Origin: Setaria digitata
Lineage: Eukaryota > Nematoda > Chromadorea > Rhabditida > Setariidae
Length of the DNA stretch: 64,000 nucleotides
Reading direction: 5' to 3'
Assembly: GCA_003640385.1 (NCBI GenBank)
Contig: RCAB01000086.1
Location: 1-64,000, forward strand
The translations under genes were made by a program, and so were the position numbers. Each line of letters begins with the position of its first letter. The first letter of the stretch is position 1. The notes below the pieces were generated by a model. It had not been told where the DNA came from. It worked only from the letters and a program-made list of their open reading frames with translations, and made no database searches. This document shows positions 37,301 through 51,768 of this stretch, one piece after another.

Positions 37301-40300
37301 TCCCACATATTTTTAAAATTCTTATTTCAGCTCTGTCGAATAGCAAATGAAGTATATCAACAGTACAATCGAGGGCAACATTGCATGCTTATTCTTTTTG
37401 TTGATGTACCTCCTGGTATGTACTTTCTAGCCATTATCATAAAAATCTCTTAATTTTTTGCTGATATTGAGCGCAGTATTTCCGAGAAACTAGTGTAGGG
37501 TCAATTTCTGATGGATTTTATACATATATTTTTGATTTTTTTGAAATCATTCAATATTTTTATGCTAGATCATAAAGAAATTTGACCATATATGGGAAAT
37601 TTCGGGATATGACTGCTTCCACTAATAGTTAGGTAGTGATAGTTAGAAAAACGGTTAACTTTTGTTCGTCAATATGCAACAGTGTGTAACTGTATGTGAG
37701 ATGTCAAGACGAATCTAATTGTTATTACCTTACTGATTCGCACAGTTCGATATTTGATGTGGAATTTACGAATAATTACGTTATATGTTCAACTTTCTTT
37801 TAATAAATAGTTGTTAAGGAATAAAAAGTTTTCTTTTTATTCCTTTTTAAGAAAGCATTGAAAATGTGTCACCAGACAAAGTTTTCTTTTTAAGAAAGCA
37901 TTGATGTAAATGTGTCACCAGACAAACGTTCNTTGTATGTGAGATGTCAAGACGAATCTAATTGTTATTACCTTACTGATTCGCATAGTTCGATATTTGA
38001 TGTGGAGTTTACGAATAATTGCGTTATATGTTCAACTTTCTTGTAATAAATATTGTTAAGGAATAAAAAGTTTTCTTTTTAAGAAAGCATTGATGTAAAT
38101 GTGTCACCAGACAAACGTTCGGTATTTTTCGAACGTGAAAGAGAACTATTTGCTTTATTGCGTGCTTCTCTGCTAGCAACTTTTGCTCCACATCTTGGAC
38201 ATGTTGATATTTCTAATCGACCCAGTAACAGTAACAACATGTCGTATTTAGGTTTGTTTTGTGTTTTTTTTGTTTTATTATGAAACTTTTTATTTATAAT
38301 CCTTTAGAAATATAATTTTTCCATTTTGTTTGGAAATTATCTTCAAGTCATCAGAAGGATGTATCTAATTTAGGAAGAGATTACGGACCACTTATTGATG
38401 AAAATTAAGCCAGTCTTGCTATCCAAATCAGTTAAACTAGTATATTTATCGGAGATTAAAATTATGATCACCATTTGGAGCGTGTTAAATGTATTTAATA
38501 ACTCACTATTTTGTCGTCGTAGATGACATGCGGGAGAATAAGATATGTTGATCAGTCTTATACTTAATGCCGGATTAAAGAAATTCCTCGGAGTTTACAG
38601 ATTCAGAGTTAATGTTCTTAAGTTTTCGCGTTCACTTTATGGCATCAGTAAACAATTGCTATCTTATCTGCTGTTTGTGGTAAAATATTTGATTTAAGAA
38701 TCTGCTGATGACTCCTTCATCCATTTAACTCAATCAAGTAATAACAACGAATCATCTGATGTATCCACGGAAGATTCGCAATCATTCCTCACGTCAAAAA
38801 GTAGTGGTACTATGAAAGATAAACCACGTGGACCAAGCATAGACCTTGTGAATGTAAATGGTAAATTTCGAAGTTTCTTGGACCTTTATGAATAGTTTCG
38901 TCAGTCAATTGCTGTAGAGTGATATAGGTTTAACCTGTATAATTAGGTCGTGCACCATGTTTTTTGCAGAATAACAGTAGCATTAAGAACATCGCAAGAG
39001 TTAGAAAGGCTGTCGTATAATAATATAGTAAGTACTATCTTCCACTAATGTCAAAAAATTTCAAAAAAAGACTACGTTGAAATCTGATATCCGATATTTG
39101 GTTGTTAAAGGAGCTCACCGAGAAATCTTATCAAAATTTTTTCAGAAACTACGGAAGCATCCAGAAAGAGGCTCGCTTCAAGAAATTCTTCTGAAAAGTT
39201 AGCGTCCATCCAAAAACGACCTGCACCAAATATCTTTGAAAAATATGCTTTCAAAGTGCTTCCTTATAATTCTAAGGAAGGTGGGTCTGATAACTGTGCT
39301 AGTGGTGAAGCATCAGATGTATCATTTTCAGCAATCGATGGAAGAGAAGAAGCTGATTTGAGGTATCCCAGATAGTTCCTTTTTGTTTTTTGGTAATATT
39401 TACCAATTTCTTTTTTAATGATTGGAATAAAATGTCTCCGTTTGTATGTGTAATGGGAACATATTTCTATATTCAGTGTAAATTCGTATTAGGACTTTTT
39501 GTCGGAACAGAATGATTTTAAAAGAGATGTCGGAAAAAAGAGATGAGATGCGAAGGATGGAATAAACGAAATTCCGTTCACTTCTTTCTGTAACAGTATT
39601 GTAATCTCTCAATTTCAAATGGTTATGCTTTTCATTGTTCTTTAAATATCGTTTAGTTTTTAAAGAGAAACTTCTTTACGGACAATTGTGGAAGGCGCAT
39701 CAAAAGATGAGAATATTGTAATGGTAACTGAGAAAGGTGGGGATTTTCCAGATCTTAGTGAAGAGGATGATGATGATGTTGTGACTACACTCGCGAAAGA
39801 TGACCAAGTTGAAGTTATTATTTTACTTTTTCACTTAAAGCTAGTGAGATTATTAAGGACCAATTATCGACTTTAATTGACTTTTTTTTTCATATTAGAG
39901 CAGATATTTTAACTTTATTTAAATCATACAAGGGCTGGCGATATTTGCAATGGTATTTGAGTCTTAATTTCTGTAGTTTTAATATATGTTTCTAAGGGAC
40001 TTTTCTCCATTTACTGTGTAAATGCATTATTCACCAGAAGAGCCATTATTAAAATCAAAATTTTGTAAATTAACTTTATCTGCAGAATTGTAAACTTGCT
40101 GGGACAGTCGAAAATAGTAATAGTACTTTGCGTCGTATTCATCAAACAATTCCATTTTCAATGTCGGGTCTCAAAAATTATATGAGTAAAGTGTGTTTTT
40201 TTTTTTTATTTTTCTTTTTTCCAAAAACTTTTCCTCACCCTTCTACCGTTTTTGAATTTTCGTCAGTTATTAGTAATGAATTTTCATCCTTTTCTTTAAA

Positions 40301-43003
40301 ATGTTTTTGAAAGAACCCACTTTGTAGCGTCTAAAAACGCCAGAAGTTATGCAAAACGTTTATAATGGCGAGGGGTCAATAGATACACGTACGGAATTTC
40401 GTGTTGACAATCCGGAAATAGCAGAAAACGAATTAGCAGCTTATATTTCGTTAGTCTTTTTTTACTGCTATATTTTTGACATCTGACGAAAATTTTTATT
40501 TGACAAGACATGCAGTAATTTGAAATTACTTCTAGAAAAAAAGATTTTGAATCCATGGAAATATTGGGACAGTTTAATAAAGGATTCATTATCGTGCGCC
40601 TAAATAATGATCTCTTCATCGTTGATCAACATGCTAGCGATGAAAAGTATAATTTCGAACGATTTCAAAAGAAAGCACGCATACAAACTCAAAGATTAAT
40701 CTGGTTCTGTTAAATTCATATTCCCATATTTTGAATATCTTTAATTCATTTTAAATAATGTGAGAAGGTTATTTAGTAAATGTCTACGTAAGAAACGGTC
40801 GCGTCATTTACCAGTACATTTCCATGTGGTTTCGTGAATTTTTTTTTAGATCTATTTTCCCTTGCTCGACGAATTTTTTAGGTTTTTTCCTTTTTCCCTT
40901 TTTTTTTTTGCATAGACAATCTTCATTCATTTTAGTCGAGGTATGAGTGACCCACTATCAGATGGCAAATTTTCCACTTGTAGAATGTTTTAGTTTTAAT
41001 AACCTTACAAACATCGTTTTGGCAGCTTTATAAACAAAAACATTTTTCCGTTGATGTAAATACGTTACTTAGTTTTATGATTTTAACTCATGGATTATTT
41101 CTAGTCCGCGAGTGTTAGACCTTGGAGTAGTGAAGGAAGCAATATTGCGAGATAATATTGATATATTCAATTACAACGGCTTTGAATTTCGATTCGATGA
41201 TGAAGGTATATTTTGCTTGCTAATTTCATTTTCTGTTAGCGATTCCTCACTTTCTTAGCGAAAGCGATTCACGCATAAGATTTTTCATCCTGTCGTACTT
41301 GCCAAATTTCCCTAACTGTAATTTTGGTGTGGAATATTTTCTCATTTCTTTGTGGACTATAAAATCTTGATATATTTTTCTTTTTTTTTTTTTGCTGAGT
41401 TTTCTTTTCCTAAATCATTTAATAGCTTTTATTTTACCTAATTTTGCAGAAATTGTCGGTAAGCGTGCTCTATTAACTGCAGTACCGGTTTTACACAGCT
41501 GGCAGTTTAGTTTATCAGGTGAAGCAATAGATTATTCTTTCTTCCTTTTTAAATTTCAACATTTAAAATAAACTGTGGACCCATCTGTTACCTTATCTAA
41601 TTAAACAATGAAAATATTTTAAGAAATGGTTTTTTTTTTTTAATTTAGTTATGAGTCTTTTTCCGTAATCACACCAGTCGCGCTTTATCTCAACTTTATA
41701 TAACTCCTTTCCTTTTTGAATTTTTTACTAAAACAGAAGAGATTTTGTGTTCGTCTTCCCATATATGATTAGGCGATTATAATAGATGGGCATAAGATTC
41801 ATGTGGTATTAAAAGCAGTACAAGTGAACTAAAGAAAGCTATGAACTTTTATTTACACTGAAATAGTTGATGAGGCATCCCTGATTAAAAACTGGCGTGA
41901 AGTTTTTCTAAATAAGGAGTAGAAAGTTTTGGTGCGAAATAATACGCTATATCTTTAATACTGCCGAGAATCTTTTGGTATTGTGCATTTTCTTTTTCAA
42001 ACGGATTTAAGATATCGATGAGATGCTTTCGGTTTTATGCGATTTCCCGGGAATGATGTATCGACCAGCAAAATTGCGGAAACTTTTTGCTTCACGAGCT
42101 TGTCGTAAATCAGTTATGATTGGTAGTTCGCTTACATTACCACAGATGGAAAAGGTTTGTGTTTTCTTGATTATTTTCATATATTTAAATGTCCAGATTG
42201 CACATTTCTTAGTCCTTGCTTTCCAAAACAGCTAATTTTGTGCCTTCTATCTTTCTAAAATTTGTACATTAATAATTTTTGCTTCTAAATTAAATTTACT
42301 GCAGCAGCAGATAATTTCGCCTCTTTCATTATTATTTAATTCAGATGTTATCATCTTTAATCACTGTAAATTCTTGTGATACTTACTTTCATCTTAATAA
42401 TTTTTTTAATGTTCCGCTTCTGTATAGATTGTTCGTCATCTTGGAACACTCGATCATCCGTGGGTTAGTCTTTTTCCTGTTTTAATGAATAACTTTTATT
42501 CATTTGTTCTTTAAGCTGACGGCATTAAAAACTTTATAAATTTCGATCTAGCTTCAAAATTGCTTGACCATGATGATATTCTTACCTAATACTAAATTAT
42601 TTGCTTGTCCATGGTTTAACGGATACAATAAACATCTTAGCTAATAAAATAAACGAACTAACGTGCAGTTTCAAAATGCTGATGGTGCTGTTTCCGGAAT
42701 GTACTGAAAATCGAATTTAGTAATCATTATCCAATCATTTTTATATTCTGTACAGTGACTGAGAACTTACTGTTATCAGTTACAATTAGTATATGATACA
42801 AAAACTTACATTGGAAATAAGAGAAGCATTTTTTCTTCACATAACATGGTACCACATATTTTCGGCAACAGCCCAATTGATCTTATCTTTTTTTCATATT
42901 CACATTTAAGCATTCTCTGTTTTTCGTGGCATTTCAGAATTGCCCTCATGGTCGACCAACACTTCGGCATCTTTGTGCGCTTAGATCTGAAGCATCTGAT
43001 TGA
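34382..43003 (+). CDS. pms-2: PMS2, MutL-alpha endonuclease subunit of mismatch repair, 21 exons
   Basis: PMS2 pairs with MLH1; after MutS recognises a mismatch it nicks the daughter strand (family knowledge). Exons: 34382-34574, 35012-35098, 35465-35567, 35888-35990, 36148-36314, 36646-36825, 37106-37205, 37331-37415, 38084-38251, 38699-38860, 38978-39031, 39146-39362, 39666-39807, 40086-40190, 40328-40449, 40536-40703, 41105-41205, 41450-41518, 42012-42154, 42428-42463, 42938-43003. The total is 2571 nt, 856 aa; human PMS2 is 862. The GHKL ATPase has [10 protein letters not shown] (E51, N55), [40 protein letters not shown] and VNVSPDKR. The variable linker has an acidic DLSEEDDDD. The endonuclease motif DQHA(X)2E(X)4E is at 693-704, with ACRKSVMIG and a final CPHGRP (837-842) for metal binding. 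The ATG at 34418 (844 aa) fits family length better at the amino end. Exon 11 borders are the least certain: two possible acceptors, and a weak donor chosen for phase. A gap with duplicated sequence lies just before exon 9. Confidence 0.93.
35206..35370. repeat. AT-dinucleotide cluster with a perfect 58-bp palindrome (pms-2 intron 2)
   Basis: Several (TA)n blocks surround a perfect 58-bp palindrome at 35290-35347 (29-bp arms, centre 35318/35319). The right arm runs into a 25-nt exact copy (35334-35358) of exon 3 sequence found at 35493-35517. See findings. Confidence 0.9.
35775..35805. repeat. Perfect 14-bp stem hairpin in pms-2 intron 3
   Basis: ATTATTTTACCTCT, loop CGA, AGAGGTAAAATAAT. The stem is perfect and lies about 80 nt before exon 4. 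Function unknown. Confidence 0.85.
36021..36066. repeat. 18-bp stem hairpin in pms-2 intron 4
   Basis: GATATATCCACAAAGAAA (36021-36038) and TTTCTTTGTGGAAATATC (36049-36066) are reverse complements with one mismatch, around a 10-nt loop. It begins 30 nt after the exon 4 donor. Reading through from exon 4 meets a stop inside the hairpin, so retention of the intron would truncate the protein. Confidence 0.8.
37691..38122. repeat. Duplicated block around a single-N gap, including the start of pms-2 exon 9
   Basis: The block at 37691-37931 and its partner at 37934-38122, separated by N at 37932, share the same order. They have a handful of substitutions, and the left copy carries an insertion of about 55 bp. 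Both contain the exon 9 acceptor and the first codons (through VNVSPDKR). The insertion in the left copy is itself another partial copy of the exon start. Only the right copy continues into an intact exon 9 (38084-38251), so I used that one. It may be unmerged haplotypes or contig ends, or a real small tandem duplication. Confidence 0.85.
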
Positions 43004-44627
43004 GGTCAAAATTAATATTCTATCAGTGTTGTAAAGGTGTCTATTTTATCCTAAAATTTCACTGAAATTTTCAGTCCTTTTGTATAATTTCCTCTTTTTT
43101 ACTATATGCATGTTTCATTTTATTTGCTCAAAAAGATCAGTTGTTATAATGTTTCCGTTTGCAGATATTTCTGCCTCAAATACATGAAATTATGATTGCA
43201 TTTCTTAGGAAGTTTCGATTAAATTTTTGTTCGAGAAACACATGACGAATTGCTTCTAAGAAACCTAAGGCTTTTATTCGAAAAAGCATATGTTTTGCTA
43301 GATCAGAGGGGATAATTCATTAAATGATATCGCTAATTTGTCAAACAACATTCACTGTGGTCTTAGTTTAGTATAAAAAAAAAAATCTAAAATTGCATAC
43401 GAATTGCAAACTTTATGGTTACAATTTCCCCACTGACGTATAACAACTACCTGGGCAACTAGCTTTCATACATTCTAATAATTGAAAAGTTTTTGTTTCA
43501 TATTTTCCGCGCTTTCTTTTTCCTTTTTTTTCTTTTTTTGTTTTCCAAGTTTCTTTGAATGTGCAGAACAAGTAAGAAATGAAATTATTCTTTTCTCTCA
43601 TTTTTTTTTTCCTCCACTTCAGTAATATTGCATACACGCTTTTATTATTAGAATCACTACAAATATGAAGAAAAAGAAAGGATGGAGTTAACTCTCGAGA
43701 AGACAAAACAAAAACAGTAATTATTCTAAAGTTATTCTTGAAAAGCTGTCCATTCTAAATGAGATATTTCTCGTACATTAGATATTCCACTGTCATGAAA
43801 ATAGTTTGACTGTACGAACGAAACAACTTAAAACACTGGTAAAAAGAAAAGAAAGTAAAAGTAAAACTTTCACCGAAGGTTTGAGCTTTTGCTATCCGAT
43901 TAGGTATTCTAACTTCTCATTTAATTAGTTAAAAAAAAAGAAAAAATCGATGTGAATCATATACAAACATTATTCTCTTGCACTAAATAGAATATTCGGT
44001 GATAGGATTGGATATTAATTGGAAAAATACTATATCAGGAAAATATGAAACTATTACTACCAGAAATGAGATTGTTCCTGAAAAGTTTCCATATTTAGGA
44101 ACAGCGGGAAAATAAACAAATAAAAAATGAAAAAATACAAGCTTAAACATAAAATGAGTCTCCTCGGCAACCAATTAGTGTCAATTTGGAATTCTTTCCT
44201 TTTTTAGTTTGCTCTTACAAAAATGCTTTAGACGTATTAAGCAATAAAATTTTCTTTTTTTTTTTTTAAGAAAAAAAGCAATAAAAATTTCTTCTTCTAA
44301 ACAATTAATAATCATTTCGTAAAAGTTGAAATTTAAAAAATTACCTTTGACAAAATTAATTATTCCACTTAGAAAAATAAGATGCTGAGAGTATTTGATA
44401 ACTGTTAGAATTGCATGTCAAATGAACGAATAATATTGTAGCGAAAAAAAAAAAAAAAAAAAAATAATAGAGAAGGATAGCGACGATGGTATAAACGAAA
44501 TGTTTATAAGTAATTTTTCCTTTTTTTTTTTTTTTTTTGAAATTGGAAATTAATTTTTGAGTTAAAAATTATAAATGTTTATGCAATCAACTATTCATGT
44601 AACTACCACCATACGATAGTTTTGTTA

Positions 44628-44661
<34 letters not shown>

Positions 44662-45281
44662 TTTTGGCACTTTCTTTTCCTTCTCTTGGCAATTTTTCCT
44701 TTTCTCTTGCAGGTCATAAAAACAACTATATCGTTTCCAATTTCAAATGTAACTATTTAAAAAATTCTTAGTATTTCTTCTTCTTTTTCAAGTAAAAAAA
44801 AATTATGAAAACAAAAAACAAAAAAAAAAGAAATTAAAAAATCATAATTGTAATTCTAAATAACACTTTTTTCGTTTTGTTAATAATGCATATCAATTTG
44901 CTGCTTCAAACAGTTCAAATGAGTCCGTAAAACAAAAATGAGCTGTTGTAAAATTGCTGAAATGATTTCACAAAAAATACCATATGTGATTGAAAACAGA
45001 AAATGACACCATCGAAACACATCTGCTAATTTTACTTACCTCATTTTCGACTTCCTTCTAATATGTTACGAAGAAAGCGAAAAAACAAAAAATAAAAAAA
45101 AAAAAAAAAAAAAAAGAAAAAGGAAAAACTAAAAAAAGAAACAAAAAATAATTACAGAAAAAAGCTATTAGTTTTTCAATACATAACTCATTTGCAGTAA
45201 TCTTTCTTTTTAGAATACCTATATTTGAAAGAAAAAAAAAAAGAAGTTTTTCTCGGTTTTTTCTCTTTACTGTTTTATTAC

Positions 45282-45304
45282 TATTATTATTATTATTATT
45301 ATTA

Positions 45305-45340
<36 letters not shown>

Positions 45341-45346
45341 TTTATT
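45282..45346. repeat. (ATT)n microsatellite
   Basis: About 65 bp of ATT units with one T insertion that shifts the phase, followed by TTTATTATATC. Confidence 0.9.
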
Positions 45347-47596
45347 ATATCATTGTTGCTGTTATTATTATTAAATTTTCGAGTAGAAACATTGCACTGT
45401 TAGTTTAGTTTATTTTCTAATTTCCAAATTTCCGGTCTAATTTCATTTTTAATTTCCAATTAAATGTTTTTTCGCAACTTCTAATTTCTAATTACTTCAT
45501 TTGAAACAATATCTATAAAAAAAAAAAAAAAAAAAGAAAAAAGTAATAAACAAGCAAAAGTAACCAACAATTTGTTCCCATTTACAATGTAGCATCATCG
45601 ATTGTTAGTATTATTTATTTGTCTTCAGTTTTTAAATTTAATTAATTAATGAATTTTCAGTTTTTTTGCTACCCACCGTATATCGATATGCCGCAAATTA
45701 CTGATATTTTAAAATCACATTATAATAGTTTGAGTGCAAAAAATTTTCAAACTGTTCGAAAATTTCTCATTTTTGCAAAATTTAATTAAAATAATACTTC
45801 GCTAATTATCCAGTTCTTGAATGCATTTATTTATTCATTTATTTTTATTCATTTTGTCAATTAACAATTTCTGAATAAAAAGTCGAGTGCATACGGGAAA
45901 TAATATATATTATCAGTTATATTTTTAAGATACAGTAGCAGTTTGACTAACTTTTTTAAAATATAATAGAAGAAAAAGCAATGATATTTTAATTACTTAT
46001 TTTTCAACATTTAATATATTAACATATTTAACATATCCACACATCTTTTGTTCAATTTCCCTTTCCTTCATTAAACACGTACGTGACTAGCATTCCGACG
46101 TACACGTATGCTATATATATATATATTTTTTTTGCTATGATTTTAGAAAATAGCAATGATTTCTTCATTCAAATTTTTATTAATTATTATTAATTACTGA
46201 ACTTTAAAGCTGAAAGGACAATATTAAGATATTTCAAATAAAACGATCACCATAGCAATTAAAGGCAATTTATTACAGTGATAATGTGTATATATGTATA
46301 TAATGCGGGTAATTAATTATCGCATTACTAGAAATAATCAAATTCAGAGAAGAAAAAAGTGATGGCTCTAAATTGTGATAGTCAAGAAAAAAGCAACTAT
46401 TAAAGGAATGGAATGTATCCATCTTCTTCTTTCGTCGTCGTCTTCTTCTTGTTGACACCATTCGACTGATAGTACTGATATTAATATTTAATTCCTTCCT
46501 TTATTTAGATTTTACATTTTTCATTACATTTATTATAAATTTTGATAAACATTGATAATAATGGTAAGCTAATTTTACTTTTTAAAATATTAATTTAAAT
46601 ATTAAATAAAATCTGGCTCTTTTCACTATTTCACTACTCCAGTGATTATTTCGAAAATGAAAAAAAAAAAAAGTTCCTCTCTTATCACTTTCTTTAGTTA
46701 TCAAATGTAATGGATGGTGAAAGTTCAAATTTCAAAATGATGGCATCCTATGAAGCTAAGGTATAATTTAATGAATTTTGACAGCCTCATTAGCTATTGA
46801 ATTGGAATTCAATAGTTAATTTTTGCCTGAAAGAAGAAACAAACAAACAAATAATTATGCTGATGTTGCTAAAATAGCCAATTTAAAAAAAAAAAAAAAA
46901 AAACAGAGCCCATAATGTATTATCAAATAAAACAAACAATTATCTAAATTCTTTTTTTTTTTTTCTTATCAATCTGATAAAGGTAATTAATGAGGATTTG
47001 AAAATAGACTAACCGAAATATTTTCCAACATTTATAACCGGTAGCATTATGCTTTTGTTTTCTCATTTTATTCTTACAACCGTACCGGTTATTTCGTAAC
47101 TGATAAAATGATAATTAATAAAAAGTTTTAGTGAAATTGTTGAGTGAGTTCAGTTTTATCAAAATAACTATATATAGTTATATATATATATATATATATA
47201 TGTATAATAAGAGATTTCAGTTGCCACCGATAAGATTCCATTGGTTGCTTGCATTTTCACTGCTGATAAACAATCCTTCTCTTCGGAAGGTAAATTCAAT
47301 TTTGTTAATTAATTACTGGATACCAACAACAATAATGATGATAATATAATCATATGTTGTAAATATGATTATCATAATTACGAAATGTGAACGGTGCTCA
47401 AATACTATTAATTGCTTTGTTTGCAATTCTTGCATAATATATTTTGTTTCATCTGTCGATTTTTTTTTTTTACAGCAATTTTGAAATTCAAAGAATTCCC
47501 TAAATTAATACAAAATTATTTCCTCAATTTCTGGCAGATATGCAACTGTTCAAACGAATAAATTTAATAGAATAAGCTATTAATAATGACTGTCTT

Positions 47597-47633
<37 letters not shown>

Positions 47634-50081
47634 AGTGTAGATTACTAATCAAACTTGATTGCTCGCTTTAAACTCTCATCAAATAATTAACCAATTAAAT
47701 TGATCAAACAAAGTTTTTTGTCTGATTAAAAAAATAAAAATTATTTTGTTCGTAAAAGTTTCGCATTTTTAATTCTTCTTTCTTTTCTTTTAGTTTTTAT
47801 TTTTATAAGAGAAATGAAAAATTTGCTAACATCTGTTAGTTGGTTTCTTTTTTTTCATCAGCTGGATGAATATTATTAATTTCTAATTCCTTATCTATCA
47901 AACTGATTGGTTTAATCGCATTAATCTAGACAATTAACTGAATTAAATTTAATAATGTAACGAAAAAAAAAAAAGAAGAAACGAATGAAAGAAATGGTCA
48001 CAGAAGATGGGACCGGTTTTAACAAGACAAGACGCAATATTGAAAAGAGTGTTGAAATTTCATTTAAAATCCTTTTGAACTTTTTCAAGTGTAAATTTCT
48101 CACTTCTCGAACTTATTTAACAAATTTTTCATTTCGAATTTCCATCTTATTGTATCGTAATGCATTTATTGCAATACAATGATAATTTGAGCTAAAAAAA
48201 AAAAAAAGGAATTAATGCTAGGCTAGTGCTCATCAGACAAGAAAATCAATGAGGCGGATAGCTCTTAGACTAAATGATTAATTGTAGTAGTTACAGCTGG
48301 AGGCTGTAGATGTAATTAGTAACTTAGACTGATTAAACCAATTATGATTATGATAGACTGATCACAATCATTTCAGTGTTCAGAATTTGCAAAATTCTGA
48401 TAATATCTCTCAAATTGCTACTTTGTCCTTTTTTTTTTTCATCGATATATTCATATAATTATTTTATTTTTAAATATTTGTTCAGGTTTGATTAAAAAAA
48501 AAAAAAAAAAAAAAAGATAAAAATAATAAAATGATAACAGAAATTGAAAAAAAAAAAAAGGAAAAAAGAAATTTCGATTTTTCTTACTAACTTTTTTTTT
48601 TCCATTTATTTATCCAGTTTCATTAAACAATAAATTAGCACAACATGTTTGAAATGATTGAATTAGTTTTTGAATAATAATTTCTCTATCATGTAAAGTT
48701 CAATGTATTTGATAATACAAAATACAAACACAATTATTTGTTGATGATAGTAATTATAGCAATAAAATATTAAGGTTATAATTGTTATTTAATAATGATA
48801 ATCAATAATGATATTAAATAAATAAAACATGACAAATCTCTAAGTAGTAGTTGCAAACTGTAATGCTAGAAAAAATTGAACAAAAATTTTCTGTTTAAAT
48901 TATTTTGTTTATTTAATGAAATAAATTTTGAAGGACAAAATAATCCCTCACCATTCTTCACTGCTCCATTCGTAAATCAGAATTTAAAAATTTTTTTTTT
49001 TTTTTTTTAGAAATTTGATATAAATCAAATATTCACTTTGTGTTATTTCTCGTTAACCATCTTCAATAGATTTTCAATTTTCAACAATTTTTTTTTTTTT
49101 TTTGATTTTTTGATTTTTCGAATATGAATCAAATGCTTATGTATTATTTATATGCATCATCACATCAATGCTTCAATTTTTTTCTTTTTTTCTCTCTTTT
49201 TTAAAAAAAAAAAAAAAAACTAATATTAAAATGATTATTTTGTATATTGATTTGAGATAATTTAAGTAATCACATATGGTTATTATATTTTGTTCATTTT
49301 TACTTACCTTTTATTTTCCTTATTTCTTTTTTTGTAAACGAAAATTCTAATTTTTGAAGTGTATAATTTGTTTTAATTCTCAGATTGCTTAATTTCAACA
49401 TTAATAATTTCATTTTGCTTCTCAATTAAGCAAAAGGAATGCCTATTGCTACTGTTTGCTTTTTTTGTGACAGATTTTTTCTTTGAAAAAAAAAGAAAAA
49501 AAAAGTGTATTAATTTATTAATATGCTTTCTTTCGCCTTTCTTTTTTCTTTTTATCCTGTCATTTTATTTTCAGATGAAAAACTTGAATTCATTTTTGTC
49601 ACTAAACAAAAGAATAATGATCATTGCTATTTTAGGTAGATGTGCTAATTAGTAATTTGGCAATAATATTGGAAAAAATTATTCACATTGTATGTAATTC
49701 GGATTTAGTTTCTTGCAACATATCCTAATTTTATAAGTGTAAATACTAAGAATAGAATTAATTAATTCATCAGGAATAACAGTGATTAGCTTGCCATTTT
49801 TTTTTTTGATAAATTATTATGAAATCACTATTTCGTGTGATTAAAGGATAAAATTCATTATTTAGTTAAAAGATTATTATTTATTCAGTGATTAGAAGAC
49901 TTGCTGCTTTGAATTTTAGATTGTTTCCAAATTTTTCAGTTTCATAAAATTACAATCAAACTCATTCATTATGATTAATAATAGGAATTTAATATAGTAA
50001 TAAATAATGATAGGAAATCCTTTTGACCTATATACTGACAGTTTCGAAAAGCCTATTTTACAATTCGACTGGTGGCTAAAA

Positions 50082-50136
50082 GAGAGAGAGAGAGGGGAAG
50101 AGAAAGAGAGAGAGAGAGAGGGAGAGAGAGAAAGGG
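50082..50136. repeat. (GA)n purine tract
   Basis: An imperfect GAGAGA run with GGGGAAG and AAAG interruptions makes a polypurine stretch of about 55 nt. The Glu/Arg-rich frame across it is a repeat artefact. Confidence 0.85.
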
Positions 50137-51227
50137 CATCAGCCGATCGCTTTTCTTTCCTCAATATTTATTTTTCGATGGAAAGAAGGATTGACAGAAA
50201 ATTTAAATTTGATTTGACTTCAAGTGGAAAGAAAAAAAAAAGAAATTTTGAGAAGGACATGAATCAGAGAAGTCAACAAATCTCCTTCATATGTATTTTT
50301 CTTTTAGTTGAATTTTATGCTTTTTTAAATTCTAGCAGTAAAATAATTTTAAAAGTGAAATAACTAATAACTATTGGTTGATCTTATTTGCTTCGCTTTC
50401 TTAACGCAGGAAGAAAATGTTAAATATTTTAAATGATAGAAATGTTAAATGTAAGGTAAATTAATTATAATCAAATATTGAAATTAAATTTTCAAATGTT
50501 AAATTATGGAATTTGCAAGACTAAATAAGTTGCTGCTAATTTTCCAAGTATAAATATATTAACTAATGAAGCACTCGTAGAATTAATTAGCTAAATAAAT
50601 ATAGCTTAAAAATTTGGGAAAAATACGGCTATTTATCAACATGTACATCAAAATGATTTATAAGCAGGCTAGTTTATTGCAAAGCATATTTGGACGAGCT
50701 GAAGTCGAGAATCAGTACTCGATGATGACCTAGAGAGATTAAAATCGAGCGTTAATTCGTCCACATGGACGTGTCTCTACGTACGTAAGTGCAACTCCGT
50801 ACGTGAAGCTGTTCTCGATATAAACGTTATTTCTGGACTAAACATTAATTGCGAACACTGACCTGTGCATACTTGATTGAGAGAAAAAAAAAAATTAATT
50901 GAAATCGCGAAAAAAAAAAAAAACTTGTTTACTTAAATCGGAACTTGAATTTAATCGATTTTCTTCAATATTCAATTCATTTGTAAATTATTAATTCATC
51001 TTCATATAATCATCTCATTTATATTTCAGCTTTTATTGTAAGAGAAAAATTTTTTAAGACTTAATTTTTCTCTGTTCCATCATTTATCAGCGAAACTTTT
51101 TTTTTTTTGAACATGTCACCTGTCACCTTAGATGAAGAAGAGAAAGTTTAGGGGGAATGTGGAAATGGAAGCATTTTCTCGTCTTTTTTACTCTCCTCTT
51201 AACTAATTTCATATTTAATGATTCTTG

Positions 51228-51768
<541 letters not shown>

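Noticed and set aside
37844..37931. Left-hand copies of pms-2 exon 9 as real alternative exons
   Set aside because: The copy nearest the N is truncated by the gap and the other is internally damaged; only the right-hand copy encodes the full exon.
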